A stretch of 64,000 nt of DNA from contig NZ_JAPENY010000002.1 of NCBI RefSeq assembly GCF_026341825.1, forward strand, positions 248,001 to 312,000, read 5' to 3'. This document shows, in pieces, positions 43,068-53,526 of this stretch; positions within the stretch are counted from its first letter, which is position 1; every line of letters begins with the position of its first letter. The stretch comes from Streptomyces sp. NBC_00620. GTDB lineage: Bacteria; Actinomycetota; Actinomycetes; Streptomycetales; Streptomycetaceae. A program made the translations under genes and the position numbers. Under the pieces are notes generated by a model. That model was not told where the DNA came from and did no database searches. It was given only the letters and a program-made list of their open reading frames with translations.

Positions 43068-44750
43068 GTGACAACGATCACCCCCGATCCCGGGAACCAC
43101 GCCGTGCCGCACACCCCGGCGCACGGCCCGTCCACGCCCTCACTTCGCTCCGGCGGGGGTGCGCCCGGTACGCTCACCGCCGTGCCAGACGCTGATCAGT
43201 CCCAAACCACCCAGAAGGGCGTTCCTGTGACATATCCGGGGCCGCCGCGACCGGTTCAGAACGCCGCCACACCCCTGGCGGAACTCGCCGATCAGCTGGG
43301 TGCCCAGAAGCCACAGGACACCGCTGTGGAGGTCACGGGTATCACCCATGACTCCCGCGCCGTGCGCCCCGGCGACCTGTACGCCGCGCTGCCCGGCGCC
43401 CGCCTGCACGGCGCCGACTTCGTGACGCAGGCGGCCGGACTCGGCGCCGTCGCCGTGCTGACCGACCCGACGGGCGCCGAACGCGCCGCGGCCACCGGGC
43501 TGCCGGTCCTCGTTGTGGACGACCCGCGAGGGCAGATGGGAGAGCTGGCGGCCACGATCTACGGCCACCCGGGGCGCGACCTGCTTCAGTTCGGCATCAC
43601 CGGCACCTCCGGCAAGACCACCACGGCGTACCTCGTCGAGGGCGGTCTGAAGACGGTCCGGAGCACCGGACTGATCGGCACCGTCGAGACGCGCATCGGC
43701 GACGAGAGCATCAAGTCGGAGCGCACGACGCCGGAAGCCACCGACCTCCAGGCGCTGTTCGCGGTCATGCGTGAACGCGGGGTCGAGGCGGTCGCCATGG
43801 AGGTTTCCAGCCATGCGCTGGTCCTCGGCCGGGTCGACGCCTGCATCTTCGACATCGCCGTCTTCAACAACCTCAGCCCGGAGCACATGGAGTTCCACTC
43901 CGGCATGGAGGACTACTTCCAGGCCAAGGCACAGCTGTTCACGCCGGAACGCAGCAAGCTGGGCGTGGTCAACCTCGACGACGAGTACGGGCGCCGGCTG
44001 GCCAAGGAGGCCACCGTCCCCGTCGTCACCTTCTCCGCCGAGGGGCACCCCGACGCCGACTGGCGGGCCGAGAACGTCGAAGTCGGCCCGATGGACTCGA
44101 CGTTCACCGCTGTCGGCCCCAAGGGCGAGCGGGTCACCGCCAGGTCGCCGCTCGCGGGCCCCTTCAACGTGGCGAACACGCTCGCCGCGCTCGTCTCCCT
44201 CGCCGTGGCCGGAATCGACCCGCAGACCGCCGCCGACGGCATCGCCGCCGTACAGGGCGTACCGGGCCGCCTGGAGCGGGTGGACGCGGGCCAGCCCTAT
44301 CTGGCCGTCGTCGACTACGCGCACAAGACGGACGCCGTCGAATCGGTCCTGCGCGCGCTGCGCAAGGTGACGACAGGTCAGCTGCACGTGGTGCTCGGCT
44401 GCGGCGGTGACCGCGACAGGACGAAGCGGATGCCGATGGGTGCCGCCGTCGCACGGCTCGCCGACACCGCCGTACTGACCTCCGACAACCCCCGTTCCGA
44501 GGACCCCCTCGCGATCCTCGCCACGATGCTCGCGGGAGCCGCCGAGGTGCCGCAGCACGAGCGAGGCGAGGTCCAGGTCTTCGAGGACCGGGCCGCAGCC
44601 ATCGCCGCCGCCGTCGCCCGCGCGCGGCCCGGCGACACCGTACTGATCGCGGGCAAGGGCCACGAGCAGGGCCAGGACATCGCCGGGGTGGTGCGTCCCT
44701 TCGACGACCGCCAGGTGCTTCGCGAAGCTATCCAGAAGACCCAGGGATGA
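43068..44750 (+). CDS. murE: UDP-MurNAc-tripeptide synthetase MurE (diaminopimelate-adding)
   Basis: A 560-residue ATP-dependent ligase adding diaminopimelate to UDP-MurNAc-L-Ala-D-Glu. Motifs are THDSRAVRPGDLYAAL, the ATP loop GITGTSGKTTTAYLVE, VSSHALVLGRV, YAHKTDAVESVLRAL and the DAP-recognition DNPRSEDP. Streptomyces uses the LL isomer. GTG 43068 has AGGA upstream, but the first ~60 residues are low-complexity; GTG 43227 (MTYPGPPRPVQN, 507 residues) also has a purine-rich site and is a serious alternative. A four-base gap separates it from murF. Confidence 0.93.
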   Translation: MTTITPDPGNHAVPHTPAHGPSTPSLRSGGGAPGTLTAVPDADQSQTTQKGVPVTYPGPPRPVQNAATPLAELADQLGAQKPQDTAVEVTGITHDSRAVRPGDLYAALPGARLHGADFVTQAAGLGAVAVLTDPTGAERAAATGLPVLVVDDPRGQMGELAATIYGHPGRDLLQFGITGTSGKTTTAYLVEGGLKTVRSTGLIGTVETRIGDESIKSERTTPEATDLQALFAVMRERGVEAVAMEVSSHALVLGRVDACIFDIAVFNNLSPEHMEFHSGMEDYFQAKAQLFTPERSKLGVVNLDDEYGRRLAKEATVPVVTFSAEGHPDADWRAENVEVGPMDSTFTAVGPKGERVTARSPLAGPFNVANTLAALVSLAVAGIDPQTAADGIAAVQGVPGRLERVDAGQPYLAVVDYAHKTDAVESVLRALRKVTTGQLHVVLGCGGDRDRTKRMPMGAAVARLADTAVLTSDNPRSEDPLAILATMLAGAAEVPQHERGEVQVFEDRAAAIAAAVARARPGDTVLIAGKGHEQGQDIAGVVRPFDDRQVLREAIQKTQG

Positions 44751-44754
44751 ACTT

Positions 44755-46161
44755 GTGATCGCCCTCTCTCTCGCCGAGATCGCAGCAGTCGTCGGCGGGC
44801 AGACGTACGACATACCGGATCCGGCGGTACAGGTGACCGGACCCGTCGTCAGGGACTCCCGTGAGGTGGAGTCCGGCAGCCTCTTCGTCGCCTTCGTGGG
44901 CGAACGCGTGGACGGCCACGACTTCGCCCAGGCGGTCGTCGACGCGGGCGCGGTAGCCGTACTGGCCTCCCGGCCCGTCGGCGTCCCCGCGATCGTCGTG
45001 GCGGACGTACAGACGGCCCTTGGCGCCCTCGCACGCCATGTCGTCGAACGGCTCGGCGCGACCCTCGTGGCGCTCACCGGCTCCGCCGGCAAGACCAGCA
45101 CCAAGGACCTCATCGCGCAGGTCCTGCGCAGCAAGGCGCCGACGGTCTTCACACCGGGCTCGCTCAACAACGAGATCGGGCTGCCGCTCACCGCGCTCAG
45201 CGCCACCGAGGAGACCAGGTTCCTGGTGCTGGAGATGGGCGCCCGGGGCATCGGCCACATCCGGTACCTGACGGAGCTCACCCCGCCGCGGATCGGCCTC
45301 GTCCTCAACGTCGGCACCGCCCACATCGGGGAGTTCGGCGGCCGCGAGCAGATCGCGCAGGCGAAGGGCGAGTTGGTCGAGGGCCTTCCCGAGGACGGCG
45401 CCGCGATCCTCAACGCCGACGATCCCCTCGTACGCGCCATGTCTTCCCGTACGAAGGCGCGCGTGATCCTCTTCGGAGAGTCCGACGAAGCGGACGTACG
45501 CGCCGAGAACGTCCGTCTCACCGAGAGTGGACAGCCTTCCTTCAGCCTTCGCACACCCTCCGGGTGCAGTGACGTGACCATGCGCCTGTACGGTGAGCAC
45601 CACGTGTCGAACGCGCTCGCCGCGGCCGCCGTCGCCCATGAGCTGGGCATGTCCGCAGACGAGATCGCCGGTGCGCTCTCCGAGGCGGGCACCCTCTCCC
45701 GCTGGCGGATGGAGGTCACCGAGCGCCCGGACGGCGTGACGGTCGTCAACGACGCCTACAACGCGAACCCCGAGTCCATGCGAGCCGCTCTGCGCGCGCT
45801 CGCGGCCATGGGCAGAGGGCGTCGTACGTGGGCGGTGCTCGGTCAGATGGCCGAGCTCGGGGACGAGGCGCTCGCCGAGCACGACGCGGTCGGGCGGCTC
45901 GCCGTCCGGCTCAACGTCAGCAAGCTCGTCGCGGTCGGGGGCAGGGAAGCGTCCTGGCTCCAACTGGGCGCATATAACGAGGGTTCGTGGGGTGAGGAGT
46001 CGGTGCACGTGTCCGACGCACAGGCGGCTGTCGACCTGTTGCGCAGTGAACTGCGCCCAGGGGACGTCGTGCTCGTGAAGGCGTCCCGGTCGGTCGGGCT
46101 CGAACGGGTGGCGCTCGCGCTGCTCGACAGCGGCGTTGAGGGTGAGGTTGCCGCCCGATGA
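44755..46161 (+). CDS. murF: UDP-MurNAc-tripeptide-D-alanyl-D-alanine ligase MurF
   Basis: A 468-residue ligase adding D-Ala-D-Ala to the UDP-MurNAc tripeptide. Motifs are [19 protein letters not shown] loop [65 protein letters not shown] and [13 protein letters not shown] 44755 gives [15 protein letters not shown], the family N-terminus. The stop overlaps the mraY ATG by four bases. Confidence 0.96.
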   Translation: MIALSLAEIAAVVGGQTYDIPDPAVQVTGPVVRDSREVESGSLFVAFVGERVDGHDFAQAVVDAGAVAVLASRPVGVPAIVVADVQTALGALARHVVERLGATLVALTGSAGKTSTKDLIAQVLRSKAPTVFTPGSLNNEIGLPLTALSATEETRFLVLEMGARGIGHIRYLTELTPPRIGLVLNVGTAHIGEFGGREQIAQAKGELVEGLPEDGAAILNADDPLVRAMSSRTKARVILFGESDEADVRAENVRLTESGQPSFSLRTPSGCSDVTMRLYGEHHVSNALAAAAVAHELGMSADEIAGALSEAGTLSRWRMEVTERPDGVTVVNDAYNANPESMRAALRALAAMGRGRRTWAVLGQMAELGDEALAEHDAVGRLAVRLNVSKLVAVGGREASWLQLGAYNEGSWGEESVHVSDAQAAVDLLRSELRPGDVVLVKASRSVGLERVALALLDSGVEGEVAAR

Positions 46162-47231
46162 TGAAGCAGATCCTGTTCGCAGGAGTCATTGGCCTGTTCC
46201 TGACCCTGATCGGCACCCCGCTGCTGATCAAGCTCCTGGCCCGCAAGGGTTACGGCCAGTACATCAGGGACGACGGCCCGCGCGAGCACCACGCAAAGCG
46301 CGGTACGCCGACGATGGGTGGTATCGCCTTCATCCTGGCGACGATCATCGCGTACTTCATGTCCAAGGTGATCACGGGCTACGCGCCGACCTTCTCGGGT
46401 CTGCTGGTGCTCGGCCTGATGGCGGGCATGGGCCTGGTCGGCTTCCTGGACGACTACATCAAGATCGTCAAGCGGCGCTCGCTCGGTCTGCGGGCCAAGG
46501 CGAAGATGGCCGGACAGCTGACCGTCGGTATCGCCTTCGCGGTACTGGCCCTGCAGTTCGCCGACAACCGCGGCAACACTCCGGCCTCCACGAAGCTCTC
46601 CTTCGTCCAGGACTTCGGCTGGTCCATCGGCCCGGTGCTGTTCGTGGTCTGGGCGCTGTTCATGATCCTGGCCATGTCGAACGGCGTGAACCTGACGGAC
46701 GGTCTGGACGGCCTCGCCACCGGCGCCGCGACGATGGTGTTCGGCGCCTACACCTTCATCGGTGTCTGGCAGTTCCAGGAGTCCTGCGCCAACGCGCAGA
46801 CCCTCACCAACCCGGCCGCCTGTTACGAGGTACGAGATCCACTGGACCTCGCGGTCGTCGCCTCGGCCCTGATGGGCGCCTGCTTCGGCTTCCTGTGGTG
46901 GAACACCTCGCCGGCCAAGATCTTCATGGGTGACACCGGTTCGCTGGCCCTCGGCGGCGCGCTCGCCGGTCTCGCGATCTGCTCCCGCACGGAGATTCTG
47001 GTTGCCCTGCTCGGCGGCCTCTTCGTCCTCATCACCATGTCGGTGGTCATCCAGGTCGGCTCCTTCAAGATGACCGGCAAACGAGTCTTCCGAATGGCGC
47101 CACTCCAGCACCACTTCGAACTAAAGGGGTGGTCCGAGGTCCTTGTCGTGGTCCGCTTCTGGATCATCCAGGGCATGTGCGTGATTGTGGGTCTCGGCCT
47201 CTTCTACGCAGGATGGGCAGCCAAGAAGTGA
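46158..47231 (+). CDS. mraY: Phospho-MurNAc-pentapeptide transferase MraY
   Basis: A 357-residue polytopic membrane enzyme making lipid I from UDP-MurNAc-pentapeptide and undecaprenyl phosphate. About ten TM helices are visible. Conserved loops are [24 protein letters not shown], the catalytic [25 protein letters not shown] and the C-terminal [17 protein letters not shown] 46158 overlaps the murF stop. Its 3' end overlaps murD. Confidence 0.96.
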   Translation: MMKQILFAGVIGLFLTLIGTPLLIKLLARKGYGQYIRDDGPREHHAKRGTPTMGGIAFILATIIAYFMSKVITGYAPTFSGLLVLGLMAGMGLVGFLDDYIKIVKRRSLGLRAKAKMAGQLTVGIAFAVLALQFADNRGNTPASTKLSFVQDFGWSIGPVLFVVWALFMILAMSNGVNLTDGLDGLATGAATMVFGAYTFIGVWQFQESCANAQTLTNPAACYEVRDPLDLAVVASALMGACFGFLWWNTSPAKIFMGDTGSLALGGALAGLAICSRTEILVALLGGLFVLITMSVVIQVGSFKMTGKRVFRMAPLQHHFELKGWSEVLVVVRFWIIQGMCVIVGLGLFYAGWAAKK

Positions 47232-48640
47232 CCAACTGGCAGGGCAAGTACGTCACCGTCGCCGGCCTCGGCGTCTCCGGTATCCCGGCGGCCCGTGTGC
47301 TGCACGGCCTCGGCGCGGTCGTCACGGTCGTCAACGACGGCGACGACGAGCGCTCCCGGGCGCAGGCCGCGGACCTGGAGGCGCTCGGCATCACCGTGCG
47401 CCTCGGTGACGGCGCCACCCTGCCGGAGGGCACCGAGCTCATCGTCACCACGCCCGGCTGGAAGCCGGACAAGCCGCTGTTCGCCGCGGCCGCCGAGGCC
47501 GGCGTCCCGGTCTGGGGCGACGTGGAGTTGGCCTGGCGGCTCAGGGGCCCTGACGCGGCTCCCTGGCTCGCCGTCACCGGCACCAACGGCAAGACCACCA
47601 CGGTCCAGATGCTCGCCTCGATCCTGAAGGCGGCAGGGCTGCGTACGGCTGCCGTCGGCAACATCGGGGTCTCGCTCCTGGACGCGGTCCTCGGCGAGGA
47701 GACGTACGACGTCCTCGCCGTGGAGCTGTCGAGCTACCAGCTGCACTGGGCGCCCTCACTGCGCGCCCACTCCGCCGCCGTACTGAACCTCGCGCCCGAC
47801 CACCTCGACTGGCACGGCTCCATGGAGGCGTACGTCGCCGACAAGGGCCGTATCTACGAAGGAAATCGGGTCGCCTGCGTCTACAACGCGGCCGACAAGG
47901 CCACCGAGGACCTGGTGCGCGAGGCGGACGTCGAGGAGGGCTGCCGGGCGATCGGCTTCACCCTCGCCGCGCCGGGGCCCTCCCAACTCGGTGTCGTGGA
48001 CGGCATCCTGGTCGACCGTGCCTTTGTCGACAACCGGCAGAAGAACGCCCAAGAGCTGGCGGAGGTGTCGGACGTCAATCCGCCCGCCCCGCACAACATC
48101 GCCAACGCCCTTGCGGCGGCGGCCCTGGCGCGTGCCTTCGGGGTGCCCGCCGCGGCCGTACGGGACGGTCTGCGGGCCTTCCGGCCGGACGCCCACCGCA
48201 TCTCGCACGTCGCCGATGTGGACGGGGTCGCGTACATCGACGACTCCAAGGCCACCAACACCCATGCGGCGGAAGCCTCTTTGGCCGCGTACGAGTCGAT
48301 CGTGTGGATCGCGGGCGGGCTCGCCAAGGGCGCGACCTTCGACGAGCTGGTCGCCAAGTCGGCAAAGCGGCTTCGGGGTGCCGTGCTGATCGGTGCCGAC
48401 CGGGCTCTCATCCGGGAAGCGCTCGCGCGACACGCGCCGGAAGTACCGGTCGTCGACCTCGACCGGACCGACACTGGGGCGATGCTCGCGGCGGTTCAGG
48501 AGGCGCGGGGGCTCGCTCACGCGGGCGACACGGTGCTGCTGGCGCCGGCTTGCGCCTCCATGGATATGTTCGCCAACTACAACAAGCGCGGTGACGCTTT
48601 CGCGGAAGCGGTTCGCGAACTCGGCGCCGCGAGCGCCTGA
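47213..48640 (+). CDS. murD: UDP-MurNAc-L-Ala-D-Glu ligase MurD
   Basis: A 475-residue ATP-dependent ligase adding D-Glu to UDP-MurNAc-L-Ala. Motifs are [79 protein letters not shown] and [24 protein letters not shown] 47213 (MGSQEVTNW) lies 19 bases inside mraY; GTG 47228, overlapping the mraY stop by four bases, is the alternative. Either way the genes are coupled. Confidence 0.94.
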   Translation: MGSQEVTNWQGKYVTVAGLGVSGIPAARVLHGLGAVVTVVNDGDDERSRAQAADLEALGITVRLGDGATLPEGTELIVTTPGWKPDKPLFAAAAEAGVPVWGDVELAWRLRGPDAAPWLAVTGTNGKTTTVQMLASILKAAGLRTAAVGNIGVSLLDAVLGEETYDVLAVELSSYQLHWAPSLRAHSAAVLNLAPDHLDWHGSMEAYVADKGRIYEGNRVACVYNAADKATEDLVREADVEEGCRAIGFTLAAPGPSQLGVVDGILVDRAFVDNRQKNAQELAEVSDVNPPAPHNIANALAAAALARAFGVPAAAVRDGLRAFRPDAHRISHVADVDGVAYIDDSKATNTHAAEASLAAYESIVWIAGGLAKGATFDELVAKSAKRLRGAVLIGADRALIREALARHAPEVPVVDLDRTDTGAMLAAVQEARGLAHAGDTVLLAPACASMDMFANYNKRGDAFAEAVRELGAASA

Positions 48641-48786
48641 CGGCGGGTCTGAGCCGCTGTCCCGGGCGCCCGGGATCCTTGGGAGCGACGCGTGACGCCA
48701 TTGTGGTCGGTGCTTCGCCGGCGGCTTTCCGCCGGTGGCACGGCGCTGTGCCAGCCTGTCCCGCCCCGCGGCGACAGGAGCCGCTG

Positions 48787-50151
48787 ATGCCCGGCAGTCG
48801 TACCGGCCGCCCCCCTGTCCAGCGGGCCTCGAAGCGGCCCGCCGCCGCCCGGCCCCCGCGCGACAACCCCCTGCGCACCCTCTACGTGCGCGCCCGCAAA
48901 GCCTGGGACCGGCCGCTGACCGCGTACTACCTGATCCTCGGTGGCAGTCTGCTGATCACCGTGCTCGGCCTTGTGATGGTCTACTCGGCTTCGCAGATCA
49001 CGGCGTTGCAGCTGTCGCTGCCGGGGTCCTACTTCTTCCGGAAGCAGTTCCTGGCGGCCTGTATCGGTGGCGTGCTGCTCTTCGTCGCCTCGCGGATGCC
49101 GGTGCGGCTGCACAGGGCGCTGGCGTATCCGATGCTGGCGGGCTCCGTCTTCCTGATGATCCTGGTGCAGGTGCCGGGGATAGGAGTGGCGGTCAACGGC
49201 AACCAGAACTGGATCTCCGTCGGCGGCCCCTTCCAGCTGCAGCCCAGTGAGTTCGGCAAGCTCGCGCTCGTGCTGTGGGGCGCCGATCTGCTCGCCCGCA
49301 AGCAGGACAAGCGGCTGCTGACGCAGTGGAAGCACATGCTGGTGCCGCTGGTTCCGGTGGCCTTCATGCTGCTCGGGCTGATCATGCTCGGCGGTGACAT
49401 GGGTACGGCGATCATCCTCACGGCGATCCTCTTCGGGCTGCTGTGGCTGTCCGGAGCGCCCACCCGGCTGTTCGGGGGTGTGCTGTCCATCGCCGTGACG
49501 CTCGGTTTCATCCTCATCAAGACCAGCCCGAACCGGATGGGCCGCCTCGCCTGCATCGGTGCCACCGACCCCGGCCCCAACGACCAGTGCTGGCAGGCCG
49601 TGCACGGTATCTACGCCCTCGCCTCCGGCGGGCTCTTCGGGTCAGGACTCGGTGCCAGTGTGGAAAAATGGGGCCAACTGCCCGAAGCGCACACGGACTT
49701 CATCTTCGCCGTCACCGGGGAGGAACTGGGCCTGGCGGGGACGCTGTCGGTGCTCGCCCTCTTCGCGGCTCTAGGCTATGCGGGTATCCGCGTGGCCGGA
49801 CGCACGGAGGACCCCTTCGTGAGGTATGCCGCGGGAGGCGTGACCACCTGGATCACGGCCCAGGCCGTGATCAACGTCGGTGCGGTGCTCGGTCTGCTGC
49901 CGATCGCCGGTGTCCCGCTCCCGCTGTTCTCCTACGGGGGTTCCGCCCTGCTGCCGACCATGTTCGCGATCGGGCTGCTGATCGCCTTCGCGCGCGACGA
50001 CCCCGCCGCGCGGGCGGCGCTCGCGATGCGGCAGCCTCGCTTTGGCAGAAAGCGGGCTGCGGTGAGAGGCTCCGCGGGGGCCGCGGGGCCTCGGAGATGG
50101 AACACAATGCGACGGTGTGCCTCGGCGGCGCGTTCGTCCGGAGAGCGGTGA
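48787..50151 (+). CDS. ftsW: Septal peptidoglycan polymerase FtsW (SEDS family)
   Basis: A 454-residue SEDS-family glycosyltransferase with about ten TM helices, polymerising lipid II at the septum with FtsI. Family motifs are MVYSASQITA, VNGNQNWISVGG-type loop with LQPSEFGKLALVLW, GGDMGTAII, the large outside loop containing EAHTDFIFAVTGEELGL and the final PLPLFSYGGSALL. ATG 48787 has AGGAG seven bases upstream. The cytoplasmic tail (last ~40 residues, Arg-rich) is less conserved. It ends seven bases before murG. Confidence 0.95.
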   Translation: MPGSRTGRPPVQRASKRPAAARPPRDNPLRTLYVRARKAWDRPLTAYYLILGGSLLITVLGLVMVYSASQITALQLSLPGSYFFRKQFLAACIGGVLLFVASRMPVRLHRALAYPMLAGSVFLMILVQVPGIGVAVNGNQNWISVGGPFQLQPSEFGKLALVLWGADLLARKQDKRLLTQWKHMLVPLVPVAFMLLGLIMLGGDMGTAIILTAILFGLLWLSGAPTRLFGGVLSIAVTLGFILIKTSPNRMGRLACIGATDPGPNDQCWQAVHGIYALASGGLFGSGLGASVEKWGQLPEAHTDFIFAVTGEELGLAGTLSVLALFAALGYAGIRVAGRTEDPFVRYAAGGVTTWITAQAVINVGAVLGLLPIAGVPLPLFSYGGSALLPTMFAIGLLIAFARDDPAARAALAMRQPRFGRKRAAVRGSAGAAGPRRWNTMRRCASAARSSGER

Positions 50152-50157
50152 ATTTCG

Positions 50158-51249
50158 GTGCATGTCGTACTCGCCGGCGGGGGGACCGCCGGCCACATCG
50201 AGCCCGCGCTGGCCCTCGCGGATGCCCTGCGCAGGCAGGACCCGACCGTGGGGATCACGGCTCTGGGCACGGAGCGCGGCCTTGAGACCCGACTCGTACC
50301 CGAGCGGGGCTACGATCTCGCGCTGATTCCCGCCGTCCCACTGCCGCGCAAGCCCACCCCCGAGCTGATCACCGTCCCCGGGCGGCTGCGCGGCACCATC
50401 AAGGCGGCCGAGCAGATCCTGGAGCGCACCAAGGCGGACGCGGTCGTCGGCTTCGGCGGCTATGTCGCGCTGCCCGGCTACCTCGCGGCCAAGCGCCTCG
50501 GCGTGCCCATCGTCATCCACGAGGCCAACGCCCGGCCCGGCCTGGCCAACAAGATCGGTTCGCGGTACGCGGCCCAGGTCGCCGTCTCGACGCCCGACAG
50601 CAAGCTCCGCGGCGCCCGCTACATCGGCATCCCGCTGCGCCGCTCCATCGCCACCCTCGACCGCGCCGCCGTACGCCCGGAAGCCCGCGCCGCGTTCGGC
50701 CTCGACCCCGCGCTGCCGACCCTGCTCGTCTCGGGCGGCTCCCAGGGCGCCCGCCACCTCAACGAGGTCATCGAGCGGGTCGCCCCGTACCTCCAGCAGG
50801 CCGGAATCCAGATCCTGCACGCGGTCGGCCCGAAGAACGAACTGCCGCAGGTCCACCAGATGCCGGGAATGCCCCCGTACATCCCGGTACCGTATGTGGA
50901 CCGGATGGACCTCGCGTACGCCGCGGCCGACATGATGCTCTGCCGCGCGGGCGCGATGACCGTCGCCGAACTCTCCGCCGTCGGGCTCCCCGCCGCCTAC
51001 GTCCCGCTGCCCATCGGCAACGGCGAACAGCGGCTGAACGCCCAGCCGGTGGTCAAGGCCGGCGGCGGCCTCCTTGTCGACGACGCGGAACTGACGCCCG
51101 AGTGGATCCAGGGCAACGTCCTGCCCGTGCTCGGCGACCCGCACCGGCTGTACGAGATGTCCCGCGCCGCCAGCGAGTTCGGCCGCCGGGACGCCGACGA
51201 CCTGCTCGTCGGCATGGTGTACGAGGCGATCGCCTCGCGCCACCGCTAG
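50158..51249 (+). CDS. murG: Lipid II synthase MurG (GlcNAc transferase)
   Basis: A 363-residue peripheral membrane GT-B glycosyltransferase that adds GlcNAc to lipid I to make lipid II. Motifs are LAGGGTAGHIEPALALA, GFGGYVALPGYLAAKRLG, IHEANARPGLANKIG, VSGGSQGARHLNEV and AADMMLCRAGAMTVAELSAVGLPAAYVPLPIGNGEQRLNA. GTG 50158 begins MHVVLAGGG, and GGAG lies about 16 bases upstream with a shorter purine run nearer. Confidence 0.96.
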   Translation: MHVVLAGGGTAGHIEPALALADALRRQDPTVGITALGTERGLETRLVPERGYDLALIPAVPLPRKPTPELITVPGRLRGTIKAAEQILERTKADAVVGFGGYVALPGYLAAKRLGVPIVIHEANARPGLANKIGSRYAAQVAVSTPDSKLRGARYIGIPLRRSIATLDRAAVRPEARAAFGLDPALPTLLVSGGSQGARHLNEVIERVAPYLQQAGIQILHAVGPKNELPQVHQMPGMPPYIPVPYVDRMDLAYAAADMMLCRAGAMTVAELSAVGLPAAYVPLPIGNGEQRLNAQPVVKAGGGLLVDDAELTPEWIQGNVLPVLGDPHRLYEMSRAASEFGRRDADDLLVGMVYEAIASRHR

Positions 51250-51274
51250 CAGCGTATGAGGGAAGGCAGGGAGC

Positions 51275-52060
51275 GTGGCCGGACCGACGACCGCCGAGCG
51301 CGGTGAACGGCAGAAGCTGGAGTCCGGCCCGCCCCGGCCGCCCCGTCTCGGGCGGCTGTCCAGGCCCCGTACGCTCATCATCCTTATGATCGCCGCGGTG
51401 TTGCTCGGCGCCGCCTCCGTGTGGGTCCTCTACGGCTCGAGTTGGCTGCGCGTGGAGCGTGTATCGGCCTCCGGGATGCGGGTGCTGACGGATCAGCAAG
51501 TGCGCGAAGCCGCCGGAGTTCCGGTCGGATCCCCGCTGATTTCCGTCGACACCGATGCCATTGAGGAACGGCTGCGCCGGAAATTGCCCCGAATTGACTC
51601 GGTTGATGTCGTCCGATCCTGGCCGCATGGAATCGGACTGAAAGTGACCGAGCGCACTCCGGTCCTGATTGAAGAAAAGGGCGGAAAGTTCGTCGAAGTG
51701 GACGCCAAGGGCGTGCGTTTCGCGACGGTTTCGGATGCTCCGAAGAGCGTGCCGCTGCTGGAATTGACGGTGCCTCAGTCGGCAGGGCTACGCCGCTTCG
51801 GGACCGACCGGCTGGTGCGCGAGGCCGTGACGGTCGCCGGTGACATTCCGGCCGCCGTCGCCCGCGACACCCAGGTCGTCAAGGTCCGTTCGTACGACTC
51901 CATCTCGCTGGAGTTGAAGGACGGCCGCACCGTCGAGTGGGGGAGTGGCGAGAAGGGCGCCGCGAAGGCGCGTACGCTCACCGCTCTCATGAAAGCCGCT
52001 CCCGGGGCGCGGCACTTCGACGTAAGTGTTCCCACCGCCCCTGCGTCATCAGGGAGTTGA
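51275..52060 (+). CDS. ftsQ: Cell division protein FtsQ
   Basis: A 261-residue bitopic divisome protein. There is a cytoplasmic N-terminus, one TM helix near residues 33-52 (LIILMIAAVLLGAASVWVLY), then a POTRA domain beginning LRVERVSASGMRVLTDQQVREAAG and the FtsQ/DivIB beta domain. GTG 51275 follows AAGGCAGGGAG. Codons in about 51540-51770 (ATT, GAA, AAA, GTT, GAT) are noticeably less GC-biased than the rest of the cluster. It is the last gene before the ftsZ promoter region. Confidence 0.92.
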   Translation: MAGPTTAERGERQKLESGPPRPPRLGRLSRPRTLIILMIAAVLLGAASVWVLYGSSWLRVERVSASGMRVLTDQQVREAAGVPVGSPLISVDTDAIEERLRRKLPRIDSVDVVRSWPHGIGLKVTERTPVLIEEKGGKFVEVDAKGVRFATVSDAPKSVPLLELTVPQSAGLRRFGTDRLVREAVTVAGDIPAAVARDTQVVKVRSYDSISLELKDGRTVEWGSGEKGAAKARTLTALMKAAPGARHFDVSVPTAPASSGS

Positions 52061-52150
52061 CGCACATCTGCGCAGGCCAGCACCCTGGTTGGGCACTGCT
52101 ACGGCTGATCACATAGGGTGAAAAGAAAAACGGGAGGTTCGGCGTGTTCG

Positions 52151-52180
52151 TTGAACGTGCGCCACTTGTCGACTTAGTGT
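52151..52180 (+). promoter_or_regulatory. Candidate ftsZ promoter
   Basis: TTGAAC (52151-52156) and TAGTGT (52175-52180) are 18 bases apart, in the 275-base ftsQ-ftsZ gap. Streptomyces ftsZ is known to have several promoters, one raised at sporulation; which this represents cannot be told here. Confidence 0.5.
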
Positions 52181-52216
52181 CCTGTTCGGAAGAGTCCAAG
52201 GAACAGACACACTGGT

Positions 52217-52241
52217 AACCCTAAACTTCAACGTTAGGGTT
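52217..52241. promoter_or_regulatory. Inverted repeat upstream of ftsZ
   Basis: AACCCTAA and TTAGGGTT pair perfectly around a 9-base centre ACTTCAACG, about 95 bases before the ftsZ start. TAAACT inside it (52222-52227) could be a -10 element. A regulator operator is plausible. Confidence 0.5.
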
Positions 52242-52335
52242 CGGGTCGGCGTTCGGACCGTCCCATTCGGCATCAGTCGTCGGATCGCGAGCGTGCGAGG
52301 CGACGACACGTAACTCGAGGCGAGAGGCCTTCGAC

Positions 52336-53526
52336 GTGGCAGCACCGCAGAACTACCTCGCAGTCATCAAAGTCATCGGTGTCGGCGGCGGTGGTGTCAA
52401 TGCCATCAACCGGATGATCGAGGTCGGTCTCAAGGGCGTCGAGTTCATCGCCATCAACACCGACGCGCAAGCTCTGTTGATGAGCGACGCCGACGTCAAA
52501 CTCGACGTCGGCCGCGAACTCACCCGCGGACTCGGCGCCGGAGCCAACCCGGCCGTCGGCCGCAAGGCGGCGGAGGACCACCGCGAGGAGATCGAGGAGG
52601 TCCTCAAGGGGGCCGACATGGTCTTCGTGACGGCCGGCGAGGGCGGCGGCACCGGCACCGGCGGCGCGCCCGTCGTGGCCAACATCGCCCGCTCGCTGGG
52701 CGCCCTCACCATCGGCGTGGTCACGCGCCCGTTCACCTTCGAGGGACGGCGCCGGGCCAACCAGGCGGAGGACGGCATCGCCGAACTCCGCGAAGAGGTC
52801 GACACCCTCATCGTCATCCCGAACGACCGGCTGCTGTCCATCTCGGACCGCCAGGTCTCCGTCCTCGACGCCTTCAAGTCGGCGGACCAGGTCCTGTTGT
52901 CGGGTGTTCAGGGCATCACCGATCTCATCACCACGCCCGGTCTGATCAACCTCGACTTCGCCGACGTCAAGTCCGTGATGTCCGAGGCGGGTTCGGCCCT
53001 CATGGGCATCGGCTCGGCCCGCGGCGACGACCGCGCGGTGGCGGCGGCCGAGATGGCGATCTCCTCGCCGCTCCTCGAAGCCTCCATCGACGGCGCCCGC
53101 GGCGTGCTGCTCTCCATCTCCGGCGGCTCCGACCTCGGTCTGTTCGAGATCAACGAGGCCGCTCAGCTGGTGAGCGAGGCCGCGCACCCCGAGGCCAACA
53201 TCATCTTCGGTGCGGTCATCGACGATGCCCTCGGCGACGAGGTGCGGGTCACCGTCATCGCCGCCGGTTTCGACGGCGGCCAGCCGCCCTCGAAGCGGGA
53301 CACCGTCCTCGGCTCGTCCTCGGCCAAGCGCGAGGAGCCCACCCCGGTGCGGTCCTCCGACAGCCGTCCGTCCTTCGGCTCCCTGGGCAGCGTCACGCCG
53401 AAGGAGACGTCGGCGCCCGCCCCGGAGCCGGTGAACGAGATCCCGGTCTCCCCGCCGGTCCCGCCGTCCCGCTCGTACTCGGACAGCGCGGCCGAGGAGC
53501 TGGACGTGCCGGACTTCCTGAAGTGA
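52336..53526 (+). CDS. ftsZ: Cell division protein FtsZ
   Basis: A 396-residue tubulin-like GTPase that forms the Z ring, and Z-ladders in aerial hyphae. The tubulin signature is [15 protein letters not shown] near residue 100, with N-terminal [15 protein letters not shown], the NTDAQAL loop and the T7 loop [14 protein letters not shown] disordered linker (residues ~318-385) leads to the C-terminal peptide ELDVPDFLK, expected to bind SepF. GTG 52336 follows GAGGCGAGAGG. The stop overlaps the pgeF GTG by four bases. Confidence 0.97.
   Translation: MAAPQNYLAVIKVIGVGGGGVNAINRMIEVGLKGVEFIAINTDAQALLMSDADVKLDVGRELTRGLGAGANPAVGRKAAEDHREEIEEVLKGADMVFVTAGEGGGTGTGGAPVVANIARSLGALTIGVVTRPFTFEGRRRANQAEDGIAELREEVDTLIVIPNDRLLSISDRQVSVLDAFKSADQVLLSGVQGITDLITTPGLINLDFADVKSVMSEAGSALMGIGSARGDDRAVAAAEMAISSPLLEASIDGARGVLLSISGGSDLGLFEINEAAQLVSEAAHPEANIIFGAVIDDALGDEVRVTVIAAGFDGGQPPSKRDTVLGSSSAKREEPTPVRSSDSRPSFGSLGSVTPKETSAPAPEPVNEIPVSPPVPPSRSYSDSAAEELDVPDFLK

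Noticed and set aside
43140-45749. Long minus-strand frame of 869 codons opposite murE/murF
   Set aside because: High-GC antisense shadow of two well-supported genes, with no motifs and no plausible start region.
49771-51381. Minus-strand frame opposite ftsW/murG
   Set aside because: Antisense shadow of essential genes with no domain content.
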